Assembly: GCF_030433645.1 (NCBI RefSeq)
Contig: NZ_JAROCG010000001.1
Location: forward strand, 1,116,001 to 1,180,000
Origin: Arthrobacter burdickii
Lineage (GTDB): Bacteria > Actinomycetota > Actinomycetes > Actinomycetales > Micrococcaceae
DNA: 64,000 bases
Direction of reading: 5' to 3'
Below the pieces are notes generated by a model. The model was not told the origin of the DNA and did no database searches. It was given only the letters and a program-made list of their open reading frames with translations. Shown in pieces: positions 35,845 through 44,303 of the stretch. The stretch's first letter is position 1, and every line of letters begins with the position of its first letter. A program made the position numbers and the translations under genes.

Positions 35845-36785
35845 GCGTCCTTCTTCCCTGGCAGGAGTGAGCGGATGTAGGTCTGGTTGGTGCCGCAGTT
35901 CCCGAGGCTGTCCCCGCCGTAGTGCTCGCACAGGAAGATGCCGTCGAACCCGAGCTCGATGGCGTCGCGGATCACCTGGCGGTAGTTGATCAGCCCGGCC
36001 TCCATCGAGCTGGGAACGCTCGTCGCCCACGAGCCGTCGGCGGCCTCGTCGCGCGTGTAGTTCTTGACGTGCCAGTAGTTGGCGTAGGGGAGGAGCTTCG
36101 CGTGGAGTTCACGCCAGTCCTCGACCGGGCGGTGCAGGCGGATGAGGTTGGCGACGTCGGGGTTGATCCCGACATTGTCGAGGCCGATCTCCTCCACGAG
36201 GCGGACGGCGCTGTCCGCCGTGCCGAGGTAGGTGTCCTCATACAGTTCCAGCGACATCTTCAGGCCGACGTCGGCGGCATGCCGGCCGAGTTCCCGCAGG
36301 CGCGTGACCGCGGCCTGCCAGACCTCCGGGTCGTCGGGGTCCTTGGGTCCCTCCGCCGTCCAGAACCAGAGGGCGCGGCGCTGTGCCTCGCTGAAGGGCT
36401 GGTGGAGTCCGGTGGAGAACACCTCCATGCCCCATTCGGCTGCCGCGTCGATCGTGCGGTGGGCGTAGGCGAGGTTGCGTTCCTCGTGGCCCGGCATGAT
36501 GACGCTCTGCCGCTGCAGGTGGACCGACGGGATCCGCACGCCGTGCGAGGCTGCGATGGACAGGAACTCGTCGCGACGGGACGGCTCGAGGTCGGCCGGA
36601 CGGACGTGGCTGTCGGCCAGTTCGGCGAGCGAGAATCCGACCTGTTCCACCTGGGTGAACATGTCGTCCCACGCCTCGGGGGCGGCGTCGTGGAGGGCTA
36701 CACCCTCCTTGCTCACCGTGGGGATGCCGTGCAGGCACGTGGCGATCGGCCAGTCCTGGGCAGTGAACGCGGGCTGCGAAGGCAT
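35841..36785 (-). CDS. Xylose-isomerase-like TIM-barrel enzyme
   Basis: 314 residues of the sugar phosphate isomerase/epimerase (AP-endonuclease 2 fold) family. Metal ligands are likely in MSLELYEDTYLG, VGINPDVANLI, YWHVKNYTR and FLCEHYGGD. Characterised relatives include hydroxypyruvate isomerase, 2-oxo-tetronate isomerase (OtnI) and 3-oxo-isoapionate decarboxylase (OiaC); each would fit the operon. ATG 36785 is chosen because TGGAG lies seven bases upstream; an in-frame TTG at 36803 is less likely. A promoter and a GntR-type operator lie just upstream, so expression can start here as well as from the operon head. Confidence 0.82.
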   Translation of the reverse strand: MPSQPAFTAQDWPIATCLHGIPTVSKEGVALHDAAPEAWDDMFTQVEQVGFSLAELADSHVRPADLEPSRRDEFLSIAASHGVRIPSVHLQRQSVIMPGHEERNLAYAHRTIDAAAEWGMEVFSTGLHQPFSEAQRRALWFWTAEGPKDPDDPEVWQAAVTRLRELGRHAADVGLKMSLELYEDTYLGTADSAVRLVEEIGLDNVGINPDVANLIRLHRPVEDWRELHAKLLPYANYWHVKNYTRDEAADGSWATSVPSSMEAGLINYRQVIRDAIELGFDGIFLCEHYGGDSLGNCGTNQTYIRSLLPGKKDA

Positions 36786-36826
36786 GTCGTTGCTCCATTG
36801 CAATCGGGAAGGGGAGAAGGAAAAGA

Positions 36827-36865
36827 TCCTATAGGAAATATAGACGGACCGATCTGGCTCTGCAA
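36827..36865 (-). promoter_or_regulatory. Internal promoter with GntR-type operator
   Basis: On the minus strand: -35 TTGCAG (36865-36860), 17-bp spacer, -10 TATATT (36842-36837), immediately followed by the palindrome TCCTATAGGA (36836-36827) where transcription should begin. The same palindrome core recurs at the operon head (40623-40634). A repressor bound here would block initiation. Confidence 0.6.
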
Positions 36866-36896
36866 GACCTCGCCGAGCTGTTTTTGAGGTTGCTCC

Positions 36897-37613
36897 TCAG
36901 GCGCCGGGAGAGTCGTCCAGGGAGCGCGCACGCACGCCCTCGATGTGGGCCCGCAGGGCCGCGACGGGCGAGGAGAGGTCCCCGCTGGCGAAGGCCTCCA
37001 GGATGGCGGCGTGCTCGGTGGCCGCCTCGGAGACGTCACTCGTCCCCCGGATGACGGCCTGGCGCATCCGGTGCGTCAGGGCGCCGAGGTTGGCATACAT
37101 GTCCTGCACGTACCGGTTGCGGGCGGCGTCCAAAATCACCAGGTGGAAGGCATTGTCCGCGTCGAAGTAGTCGTGGATGGTGCGGATGGGTACGTCGCCG
37201 TTCCGCATCGCTGCGGTGACCCGTTCACCCATCAGGTGATGGTGTTCGTGGGCCCGCTGCAGGGCAGGCAGGAAGGATGCCGCTCGGGGGGCCGCGAGTC
37301 GTGCCGCCTCGACCTCGAGCATGATGCGGGCCTCGAACAGTTCGTCGAGCTGCTCGGCTCCGAGGGGAGGAGCGACGCGGTAGCCCTTCAGGGCCTCTCG
37401 GGTCACCAGGCCCGTGCGTTCGAGCTGGACCATGGCCTCGCGGATGGGGGTCGGGGAGACCTTGAGCTGCTTCGCCAGCGTGTCGATCGAGAGCCTCGCT
37501 CCCGGTTCCATCTCGCTCGAGAGGAGGATGTCGAGGATCCGGTCGTACACCCGGTCCCGCAGCCCGCGCCGGTCGATGTCCGGAACGGAACGGTCAGAGA
37601 GCCCTGCTGTCAT
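36897..37613 (-). CDS. GntR-family regulator, FCD subfamily
   Basis: 238 residues. Residues 15-80 are a winged helix with LRDRVYDRILDILLSSEMEP, LSIDTLAKQLKVSPTPIREA and GLVTREALKGYRV. Residues 90-225 are an FCD ligand-binding domain; DADNAFHLVILDAA and the two later histidines (in LTHRMR and ATEHAAI) are the usual metal/ligand site for carboxylic or sugar acids. It overlaps the isomerase gene upstream by about 20 bases and is thus part of the operon. It is the obvious candidate to bind the two TCCTATAGGA-like sites flanking its transcription units. Confidence 0.88.
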   Translation of the reverse strand: MTAGLSDRSVPDIDRRGLRDRVYDRILDILLSSEMEPGARLSIDTLAKQLKVSPTPIREAMVQLERTGLVTREALKGYRVAPPLGAEQLDELFEARIMLEVEAARLAAPRAASFLPALQRAHEHHHLMGERVTAAMRNGDVPIRTIHDYFDADNAFHLVILDAARNRYVQDMYANLGALTHRMRQAVIRGTSDVSEAATEHAAILEAFASGDLSSPVAALRAHIEGVRARSLDDSPGA

Positions 37614-38382
37614 CGCCAACCCCAATTTTCCACGCCTCATCCAGAATGGCCCCGAACGCAGCCGGGTCGTGTGCGAAGCGGCCGAGGAACATGCCGTCGA
37701 CATCCGGAGCGATGCGCGTCAGCAGGCCCGGGCCTGCACTCCCTCCGTAGATTACCCGGGCATGGTGCAGTAGCCCGTCTCCGGACAGGTGGGCGCGGAG
37801 GGCGCGGGTGACGGCGCGGATGTGGACATCGGGTGCGGGTTCCGGCTGCCCGATCGCCCAGACCGGCTCGTAGGCCACGATGATCGTCCCACCGGTCCCT
37901 TCATGGCGGGCGACAGCGAGGCACGCCTCGAGCTGGCGCAGGCACGCCTCGACCGCCGACGCGTGCTCGCCCCGTTCCTCCTCGCCTATGCAGAGCACCG
38001 GCACCAGCCCGTGACGGAGGCTCGCATGGACCTTCCGGGCGGCGGAGGAGTCCGTCTCACCGAACATCGCCCTGCGCTCCGCATGGCCGATCTCCACGAG
38101 CCCCACGCCCAGCTCCGCCAGCTCCGCCGCCGAGACCTCGCCGGTGAAGGCTCCGGCGTCCTCCCAGTGGACGTCCTGCGCTCCCACGAGCAGGCCCGCG
38201 GGAGCAGCCAGGTCCAGGACGGCGGGGATGGACGGGAAGGTCGGGATGACGAAGGGCTCCACCACTCCGTCCCGTACCGCCGGGTGGGCGGAGGCGATCT
38301 CCGCCACGCGGCGGGTCCACTCGACCTGGCGCCGGTGGCCGAAGTACATCTTCAGGCTGGAGCCGATGGTGAACCTGGGCAT
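37594..38382 (-). CDS. Triose-phosphate-isomerase-like isomerase, probably L-erythrulose 1-phosphate isomerase
   Basis: 262 residues, TIM family. It retains the SLKMYFGHR N-terminal lysine (usually NWKMN), the histidine in EIGHAERR, the catalytic glutamate in VAYEPVWAIGQ and the phosphate loop IYGGSAGPG and DGMFLGRFA. The altered N-terminal motif (SSLKMYF) is typical of the branch called LerI/EryH, which converts L-erythrulose 1-phosphate to D-erythrulose 4-phosphate in mycobacterial and Brucella tetritol pathways. The neighbouring RpiB-like and Dak-type genes fit exactly. The housekeeping tpiA should be elsewhere. Confidence 0.82.
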   Translation of the reverse strand: MPRFTIGSSLKMYFGHRRQVEWTRRVAEIASAHPAVRDGVVEPFVIPTFPSIPAVLDLAAPAGLLVGAQDVHWEDAGAFTGEVSAAELAELGVGLVEIGHAERRAMFGETDSSAARKVHASLRHGLVPVLCIGEEERGEHASAVEACLRQLEACLAVARHEGTGGTIIVAYEPVWAIGQPEPAPDVHIRAVTRALRAHLSGDGLLHHARVIYGGSAGPGLLTRIAPDVDGMFLGRFAHDPAAFGAILDEAWKIGVGDDSRAL

Positions 38383-38388
38383 GGGTCG

Positions 38389-38844
38389 CTACACGCCCTC
38401 GTAGGCGAGGATGTCGTCCACCTTGGCCTTCGACGCGCTCGAGGTGTCGAACGTGTAGGTCAGCCACTCCCGCACGAGCCGGCGGGCGAGTTCGATGCCG
38501 ACGACGCGCTGGCCCATGCAGAGCACCTGGCAGTCGTTGGACAGGACGGACCGCTCCACGGAGAAGGAGTCGTGGGCCGTGGCGGCACGGATGCCCTGCA
38601 CCTTGTTCGCGGCGATGGCGACACCGATCCCGGTGCCGCAGATGAGCAGTGCCCGATCCGCCTCGCCCCTGGCAATCCGTTCGGCGGCCTCGATGGCGAC
38701 CGCGGGGTAGGGCGTATGGCCGTCCGGTCCCACGCCGACGTCGACCACCGACTCGACGAGGTCGTTCTGTTCGAGATCCTTCTTCAGGATCTCCTTGTAC
38801 TGGTATCCCGCGTCGTCGCAGCCGATGATGAGTCTGAGGGCCAT
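38389..38844 (-). CDS. RpiB/LacAB-family isomerase, probably D-erythrulose 4-phosphate isomerase
   Basis: 151 residues. The start [20 protein letters not shown], the phosphate loop [22 protein letters not shown] and the histidine-containing [10 protein letters not shown] region are those of the RpiB/LacB fold; CDDAGY replaces the usual SDHAG, as in the DerI/EryI branch. Those enzymes convert D-erythrulose 4-phosphate into D-erythrose 4-phosphate, which enters the pentose phosphate pathway. AGGAGA is upstream of the ATG. The gene lies between the kinase and the TIM-like isomerase. Confidence 0.83.
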   Translation of the reverse strand: MALRLIIGCDDAGYQYKEILKKDLEQNDLVESVVDVGVGPDGHTPYPAVAIEAAERIARGEADRALLICGTGIGVAIAANKVQGIRAATAHDSFSVERSVLSNDCQVLCMGQRVVGIELARRLVREWLTYTFDTSSASKAKVDDILAYEGV

Positions 38845-38852
38845 GTTCTCTC

Positions 38853-40595
38853 CTAGTGATCCTGCGGGCCGGTGCCCGCTGCGCTACTGATGACGTCGGC
38901 GACGGTGGTGCAGATGAGCGCGAAGGACACCGCGCCGGGGTCGGGCGTGCCGACGGATTTGTCCCCATGGGCCCGCGCGCGCCCCAGGGTGGCCTTCATC
39001 GCTGCCGTGGCGTCCGCCGCGGCCGTGGCTGCGGACGCGGCTCCCGACCACGCCTCGGCGAGCCCCTGCCCGTCGCCGATCCTCGCCGACAGTTCGTCGG
39101 AGAACGGCACGATCGCGTCGATCATGGTCTTGTCGCCGACCTTCGCTTTCCCGAAAGCCATGACGGCGTCACTGGCGGCAGACACTCCGCGCGCGAGGTC
39201 CTCCGCGCCGGGCCGTGCCTCGTCGCCGATCACCGATCCAAGGGCCTTGAGGATGGTCGCCCAGATGGCGCCCGAAGTGCCGCCGGCACGGTCGCTCCAC
39301 GCGTTGGCCGCGTGCCGCAGTGCCGTCTCGGCGCCGGCGCCCTGCCCGACGGCGGCGCGCGCCGCGTCCCGGGCGGCGTGGGCGCCGCGCTGCATCCCGA
39401 TGCCGTGGTCGCCGTCGCCTGCCACCTGGTCCAGCCTGCCGAGTTCATCGGCGTGCTCGTCCACGATGCGTGCGACGGCTTCGAGGGCCGTGGCGACGGT
39501 GGCGGCGCAGGCACGGGATTCGGCGGATGACCTGCCGACCGTCTCCTCGGCGTCGTCCTTGACCTCCGCGTCGAAACGCTGCTGCTCGGCGACCTGGCCG
39601 CGGCGGAAGCCGGGGGTGTCCGCCGGCGCCGTCCAGAGGCGTTCGAGCTCGTCGTCGAGCCACAGGAGCGTGAGGGAGCACCCGGCCATGTCGAAGCTGG
39701 TGCACAGTTCGCCGACCTCCGGGTCGACGATGCTGATGCCGCGTTCGCCGAGCAGCTGGTGGACGGTGCGGTAGACGACGAAGAGTTCTTCGTACTTCAC
39801 ACTGCCCAGGCCGTTCAGCAGGGGCACGACCCGCGCGCCCTCGAGGGCGACGCCGTCCGGGACCTCCTCGAGGAGGCGGCTGACGAACAGTTCGGCGAGG
39901 CCCGCTGCCGTGGGGATGTCCATCTCGTCGATGCCGGGCTCGCCGTGGATGCCCAGTCCCACGGCCATGCGGCCTTCAGGAACCTCGAAGAGGGGCGCGT
40001 CGGCGCCGGGAAGGGTGCAGCCGCCGAAGGCGACTCCGAGGGAGCGCGTCCGATCGTTCGCGCGGCTGGCGACGCGCTCGACCCCGTCGAGGTCGTAGCC
40101 CTCCTCGCATGCTGCGCCGGCGACCTTGAACACCGTGAGGTCCCCCGCGATGCCGCGGCGCTTGTGCTCCTCGCCCTTGGGGGCGCTGAAGATGTCGTCC
40201 GTCACGGTCACTGTGCGGACGTCCATCCCGGCCTCGCGCAGCTCGGCCTGCGCCTCGTCGAAGTGCAGGACGTCACCCGCGTAGTTCCCGTAGCTCAGGA
40301 GGACGCCCCGGCCCTGGTCGGCGGTCCGGGCGACCGTGCGGACCTGGTGTGCCGACGGCGATGCGAAGAGGTTGCCCATCACGGCACCATGCGCCAGGCC
40401 TGGCCCCACGAGGCCGCCGAAGGCCGGGTAGTGTCCGCTGCCGCCCCCGATGACCAGGGAGACCGTCGGTGCTGCCGAGCGGCCGGCACGGACGACGCCG
40501 CCCGGGATCTGCTGGACCCAGCGCGATGCCGCAGCCGCGAAGCCGCTGATCATCTCGTCGACGAAGTCCCCGGGCTCATTGAACAGTCGCGTCAT
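38853..40595 (-). CDS. Fused DhaK-DhaL kinase, probably erythrulose kinase
   Basis: 580 residues. Residues 1-330 are a DhaK domain with [17 protein letters not shown] and GIHGEPG; the histidine expected to bind the keto-sugar covalently is in the LGIHGEPG segment. Residues about 375-570 are a DhaL ATP-binding domain with the acidic metal site [14 protein letters not shown] and [12 protein letters not shown]. The two are in one chain, so ATP is the phosphate donor and no phosphotransferase subunit is needed. The mycobacterial relatives LerK and DerK phosphorylate L- or D-erythrulose, and the adjoining isomerases suggest the same. It heads the operon and has AGGAGGA before ATG 40595. Confidence 0.87.
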   Translation of the reverse strand: MTRLFNEPGDFVDEMISGFAAAASRWVQQIPGGVVRAGRSAAPTVSLVIGGGSGHYPAFGGLVGPGLAHGAVMGNLFASPSAHQVRTVARTADQGRGVLLSYGNYAGDVLHFDEAQAELREAGMDVRTVTVTDDIFSAPKGEEHKRRGIAGDLTVFKVAGAACEEGYDLDGVERVASRANDRTRSLGVAFGGCTLPGADAPLFEVPEGRMAVGLGIHGEPGIDEMDIPTAAGLAELFVSRLLEEVPDGVALEGARVVPLLNGLGSVKYEELFVVYRTVHQLLGERGISIVDPEVGELCTSFDMAGCSLTLLWLDDELERLWTAPADTPGFRRGQVAEQQRFDAEVKDDAEETVGRSSAESRACAATVATALEAVARIVDEHADELGRLDQVAGDGDHGIGMQRGAHAARDAARAAVGQGAGAETALRHAANAWSDRAGGTSGAIWATILKALGSVIGDEARPGAEDLARGVSAASDAVMAFGKAKVGDKTMIDAIVPFSDELSARIGDGQGLAEAWSGAASAATAAADATAAMKATLGRARAHGDKSVGTPDPGAVSFALICTTVADVISSAAGTGPQDH

Positions 40596-40622
40596 TGCGA
40601 TTCCTCCTGGTCGTTTTCCTAC

Positions 40623-40655
40623 ATTCTATAGGATCTGCCTTTCGGGGCAATGCCT
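40623..40655 (-). promoter_or_regulatory. Promoter and GntR-type operator at the head of the catabolic operon
   Basis: On the minus strand: -35 TTGCCC, 16-bp spacer, -10 TAGAAT, with ATCCTATAGAAT (40634-40623) covering the -10. The site is nearly the same 12-mer as ATCCTATAGGAA at 36826-36837. The start codon of the kinase is 28 bases downstream of the site. Confidence 0.5.
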
Positions 40656-40671
40656 CTGCGTACAGGTTTCT

Positions 40672-40697
40672 GAACCTGCTGGCAGGGCGGCAGGTTC
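40672..40697 (-). terminator. Possible terminator hairpin after the GH3 gene
   Basis: GAACCTGC (40672-40679) pairs with GCAGGTTC (40690-40697) around a ten-base loop, 15 bases past the GH3 stop. There is no clear T-run on the minus strand, so this is uncertain. Confidence 0.3.
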
Positions 40698-40711
40698 TGG
40701 GCCCTGCGCGA

Positions 40712-42547
40712 TCAGAGCCGGGTGTCGAAGGAGTCGCAGAAGACGTTCTCGTTGAAGGTCCCCTGGAATGCGGACGTGCCCTGGATCTTGGCGATGGTGG
40801 CACGGATGGCTTCCCGGGATGCGGCATGGGCGTGGATGGCGGTTCTGACCATGGGCACGTCGATCAGGTGGTTCGGCTGGTTGAGTGACACGAACACGGT
40901 GGGAACCTCGGTGGCGTACCAGGGAATCTCCGCAGCCAGAGGGGTCGACCATTTGATCCTGATGGCGGCTTCCTGGGCGAAGCCTTTCACATTGGCGAAA
41001 ACGAACGCCGCGTCGTACTTGTCCGCGTAGTCGTCGGTGGCTTCCTCCGCCATGATCCTCATGAAGTTCATGCCGGTTTCCCCCGCGGCTTGACGCTGGC
41101 CGGCCGTCCGGAAGAGGTGCACCTCGAACCCGGCGGCTTCCAGTTCCTCCTTGACGGTGTCCAGATACGCCAGGGGATCGGCGCGGGTGAAGTCGGCCCC
41201 GCCCGAGATCCCGTACAGCCGGATCCGTCTGTGCGTCGCCGGCGAGATGGGGAGATTGCAGGCGGTGTCCTTGACCAGGGTCACGGTCTTGTCCGCGATG
41301 TCCGCCGCCACGGCCCGGTGGGCCTCGCTGCCGATGACCCCGAGTGCCTCCACGGGCGGAACCAGCTGGTCCGCAGGGGTGCGGTGCAGCCCGAGGCTTG
41401 CCTTCAGTCCCAGGATCCGGCGCAATGCATCGTGCAGGCGCTGCTCGGTGAGAACACCCGTCCTGTAGCCGTCCAGCATGTAGCGGAAATCCTCGGCCGG
41501 GTTGCGGAAGAACAGGAACATGTCGCAGCCCGCCGCGATGGTCTCAGGAACCAGGTCCCTGCGCTTCCTGGCCTGGGTGAGCCCGACCATCTGCGAGGCG
41601 TCGGTCACGATCAGCCCGTTGAAGCCGAGCTCGCCGCGCAGCAGGTCCTGGAGCAGTTCGGGTGACAGTGTAGCGGGCAGGATGTCCGCATCCGCCGTGT
41701 CGGGCCGGAAGTGCCGGGACAGTTCCGGCGCGCCGATGTGCCCGGCCATGATGGACTGCACGCCGTGTCCGATCATCTCCCGGTACACGTGCCCGTAGGT
41801 CCGGTTCCACTCCTCGAAGCCGAGGGTGTTGTAGGAGGTGACCACATGCTGGTCACGTTCGTCCACGCCGTCCCCTGGGAAGTGCTTCATGGCGCAGGCG
41901 GTGGGTGATTCGCTGATGCCGTCGAAGTACTCCTTGGCACGCTCCACCACGACCTCCGGTGTATTGCCGAAGGCCCGGGTGGAGATGACGGTGTTCCGCC
42001 AGTTGTAGTGGATGTCCACGATGGGCGCAAACGCCCAGTTGCAGCCCAGTGCCGCGGTTTCGACCCCGGCTACCTGTCCCATCCGCCGGGCGATGGACTT
42101 GTCCGGATGGGACCCGGCCTGCAGGTGCGTGGACACGAACGTTCCGTCGTCGCAGCTCCCGGCTCCCCCCATCTCCGGGTTGGACGCCACCAGCAGCGGG
42201 ATGCGGCTTTTGGACTGTGCGTAGCGGATATGCTCCTGCACTGCAGCTGAGGGTCCGGGGCGATACCGGATGCCGCCCACGTGGAAATTCTCCAGCACAC
42301 CGTCGAGGTACTCCGGTGAGTAATCGTTGTTGTGGTTGACGAACAGCTGGCCGATCTTCTCCTCGAGGCTCATGCCCGTGATCGTCGATTCCACCCAGGC
42401 CACGGCGTCGTCGTCCAGATCGAACGGCGCGGCCCGAAGATCGACGTCGAACTGCTGCCCCTGGGCGCCGTAAGCATTCCTGCTGGCGGAGGCGGGACCT
42501 CGGACGGGAAGGGATCGGTCTGGTTCGGCTGCAATCGGGGAGGACAT
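40712..42547 (-). CDS. Glycoside hydrolase family 3 enzyme
   Basis: 611 residues. The N-terminal TIM barrel has MSLEEKIGQLFV, the NagZ-like KHFPGDG...QHVV segment and GFNGLIVTDASQMVGL, in which the aspartate near residue 320 is the catalytic nucleophile. A C-terminal alpha/beta domain (about residues 430-600) follows. There is no signal peptide, so it is probably intracellular. KHFPGDG-type GH3 enzymes include beta-N-acetylhexosaminidases and phosphorylases; the substrate cannot be fixed. It lies upstream of the tetrose operon on the same strand, with its own spacing, and may supply a sugar to it. Confidence 0.83.
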   Translation of the reverse strand: MSSPIAAEPDRSLPVRGPASASRNAYGAQGQQFDVDLRAAPFDLDDDAVAWVESTITGMSLEEKIGQLFVNHNNDYSPEYLDGVLENFHVGGIRYRPGPSAAVQEHIRYAQSKSRIPLLVASNPEMGGAGSCDDGTFVSTHLQAGSHPDKSIARRMGQVAGVETAALGCNWAFAPIVDIHYNWRNTVISTRAFGNTPEVVVERAKEYFDGISESPTACAMKHFPGDGVDERDQHVVTSYNTLGFEEWNRTYGHVYREMIGHGVQSIMAGHIGAPELSRHFRPDTADADILPATLSPELLQDLLRGELGFNGLIVTDASQMVGLTQARKRRDLVPETIAAGCDMFLFFRNPAEDFRYMLDGYRTGVLTEQRLHDALRRILGLKASLGLHRTPADQLVPPVEALGVIGSEAHRAVAADIADKTVTLVKDTACNLPISPATHRRIRLYGISGGADFTRADPLAYLDTVKEELEAAGFEVHLFRTAGQRQAAGETGMNFMRIMAEEATDDYADKYDAAFVFANVKGFAQEAAIRIKWSTPLAAEIPWYATEVPTVFVSLNQPNHLIDVPMVRTAIHAHAASREAIRATIAKIQGTSAFQGTFNENVFCDSFDTRL

Positions 42548-42686
42548 GGCTTCATCGTGGCCAGGGACCGTTCGCGCGACAAGGGATTGCCATTTGTTGG
42601 CGTAGACGACGCTTCCGGCTCCACCGACTCTCCGTGGTCGTACCGGTCGGGCCTCCCCGGGCACCCAGGGCAGCGACGCGCAGCGT

Positions 42687-44276
42687 TCAGCCGGACGAGC
42701 GCCGGCCGCCGGCCGGGCTCGACGTGGGCTGGTACCCACCGGCAGCGTGCAGGGCCTGGACGGCATCCTCCGGGCGCGAGGCGGCAGCCACGAACCCGTC
42801 CGGCCGCACGAGGTACAGGATGCCCGGGCGGAGGGGGGTCGATCCGGTGGTCGTGAAGCGGTGGAGGGGGAGTCCGAACTCCTGCGCCGTGGCTTCCGCG
42901 TGCCGGATCCCTGCCTCGTCCGCTGCATACAGGTGCAGCTGCCAGGTTGCAGAGCGCAGCACGTCGAAGTTCTCCCCGGTCCACTGCAGCCGCCTCCCGA
43001 CGACGGCGTCCCGGCGTCGGCGCACGGTGCTCCCGTCCATCCAGTAGTGGATGCGGATCTGGCCGAGGTAACCCGCGAGGCGCCGCCCGAGCGGCAGGCG
43101 GGGCACCAGGGTGACGGCGACCGGCAGCACGACCCGGGGCACGTACCGGCGCACGGCCATCACGACCTTCGAGGAGGACGTCAGCCCGCGGAACACCAGA
43201 TCCGTCGTGGTGAGCAGGCGCACCGCCACGGGCCGGCGTTCCGCCTCGTAACGGCTGAGGAGCGTCTCGGGCGCGCGCCCGGCGATGACATCGGCGAGCT
43301 TGAAGGCGAGGTTGTGGGCGTCCTGCAGCCCCGTGTTCATGCCCTGCGCGCCGACCGGGGAGTGGACGTGGGCCGCATCCCCGGCGAGGAACACGGAACC
43401 CGTGCAGAAATGCGCGGCGATCCGGTGGTGGATGCGGTAGGTGGAGAACCAGCGGTAGTCCTCGTAGGTCACGCCGAACGACTCGGCCATCCGGCGTCGC
43501 GCGAAGTCCTCGGTGACGGACGGGATGTCGTCGTCGCCCGCGGTGCCGATGAGCCGCTGGCCGTTCCTGCCCGTGGCGTCCGGTCGCATGGGGAAGGCGA
43601 GGAGGAACTCGGTCGCCTCCTGGCGGATGTTGACGGACGCGGGAGGAAGCCCGCTCACTCCCACCGCATCGATCAGGTAGAAGGTCTGCCGGCTGGTGGT
43701 CCCCTGGAACGCGATGCCGGACAGGGTGCGGACGCGCGAGGACGCCCCGTCGCAGCCGACGGCGAACCGCGCGGACACGGTTGCCGTGCCCATGGGCCCC
43801 TCGACGACGGCCACGACGCCGCCGTCCACCTGGTCCAGCGACCGCAGCCGGTGCCCCCAGCGGACGGATCCGCCGAGGACCTGCAGGTTGTCGACAAGGA
43901 GCCGCTCGTTGGCGCTCTGCTCCAGCATGTGCATCCCCGGATAGGGGGAGAGTCCCCTGCCAAGGCCGCCCAGCGGGACCGCAGGGAAGGCCGTGCGCCC
44001 GAAACCCGGCCGCACGGACTCGGCGTGCACGGCCTCGGCCAGCACCCGGTCCACGACGCCGAGCTGGTCGTAGATCTCCATGGACCGCGAGTGCACGCCC
44101 AGGGCGCGGGACTCCACCGTCGGGCCGTCCTTGCCGTCGATCAGCAGGACCCGGACGCCCAGCTTCACCAGCCAGTTCGCCAGCATCAGGCCGGTGGGGC
44201 CGGCTCCCACCACCAGGACGTCGACGCGCCCCGGGTCGTGCCGTTCGCCGTGCTCCATCGCGTCCTCGTGCTCCAT
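42687..44276 (-). CDS. FAD-dependent aromatic monooxygenase (group A flavoprotein)
   Basis: 529 residues. The ADP-binding motif is VLVVGAGPTGLMLANWL near residue 20, the DG motif is FAVGCDGASSRVR, and the second FAD motif is VFLAGDAAHVHSPVGAQG with MNTGLQDAHNLAFKL. The C-terminal thioredoxin-like domain of the phenol hydroxylase group is present but short. It hydroxylates an aromatic or polyketide-like substrate with NAD(P)H; the substrate is unknown. The gene ends 27 bases upstream of nothing obvious in the same pathway, and the pterin dehydratase-VOC gene precedes it by 27 bases on the same strand. Confidence 0.83.
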   Translation of the reverse strand: MEHEDAMEHGERHDPGRVDVLVVGAGPTGLMLANWLVKLGVRVLLIDGKDGPTVESRALGVHSRSMEIYDQLGVVDRVLAEAVHAESVRPGFGRTAFPAVPLGGLGRGLSPYPGMHMLEQSANERLLVDNLQVLGGSVRWGHRLRSLDQVDGGVVAVVEGPMGTATVSARFAVGCDGASSRVRTLSGIAFQGTTSRQTFYLIDAVGVSGLPPASVNIRQEATEFLLAFPMRPDATGRNGQRLIGTAGDDDIPSVTEDFARRRMAESFGVTYEDYRWFSTYRIHHRIAAHFCTGSVFLAGDAAHVHSPVGAQGMNTGLQDAHNLAFKLADVIAGRAPETLLSRYEAERRPVAVRLLTTTDLVFRGLTSSSKVVMAVRRYVPRVVLPVAVTLVPRLPLGRRLAGYLGQIRIHYWMDGSTVRRRRDAVVGRRLQWTGENFDVLRSATWQLHLYAADEAGIRHAEATAQEFGLPLHRFTTTGSTPLRPGILYLVRPDGFVAAASRPEDAVQALHAAGGYQPTSSPAGGRRSSG

Positions 44277-44303
44277 GGCGGGCCTCCTCGCCGGTGCCGT
44301 TGA

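Noticed and set aside
37594-38382. The TIM-like gene as the housekeeping triose phosphate isomerase
   Set aside because: The N-terminal NWKMN motif is changed to SSLKMYF, and the gene lies between an RpiB-like isomerase and a GntR gene rather than in a gap-pgk-tpi cluster.
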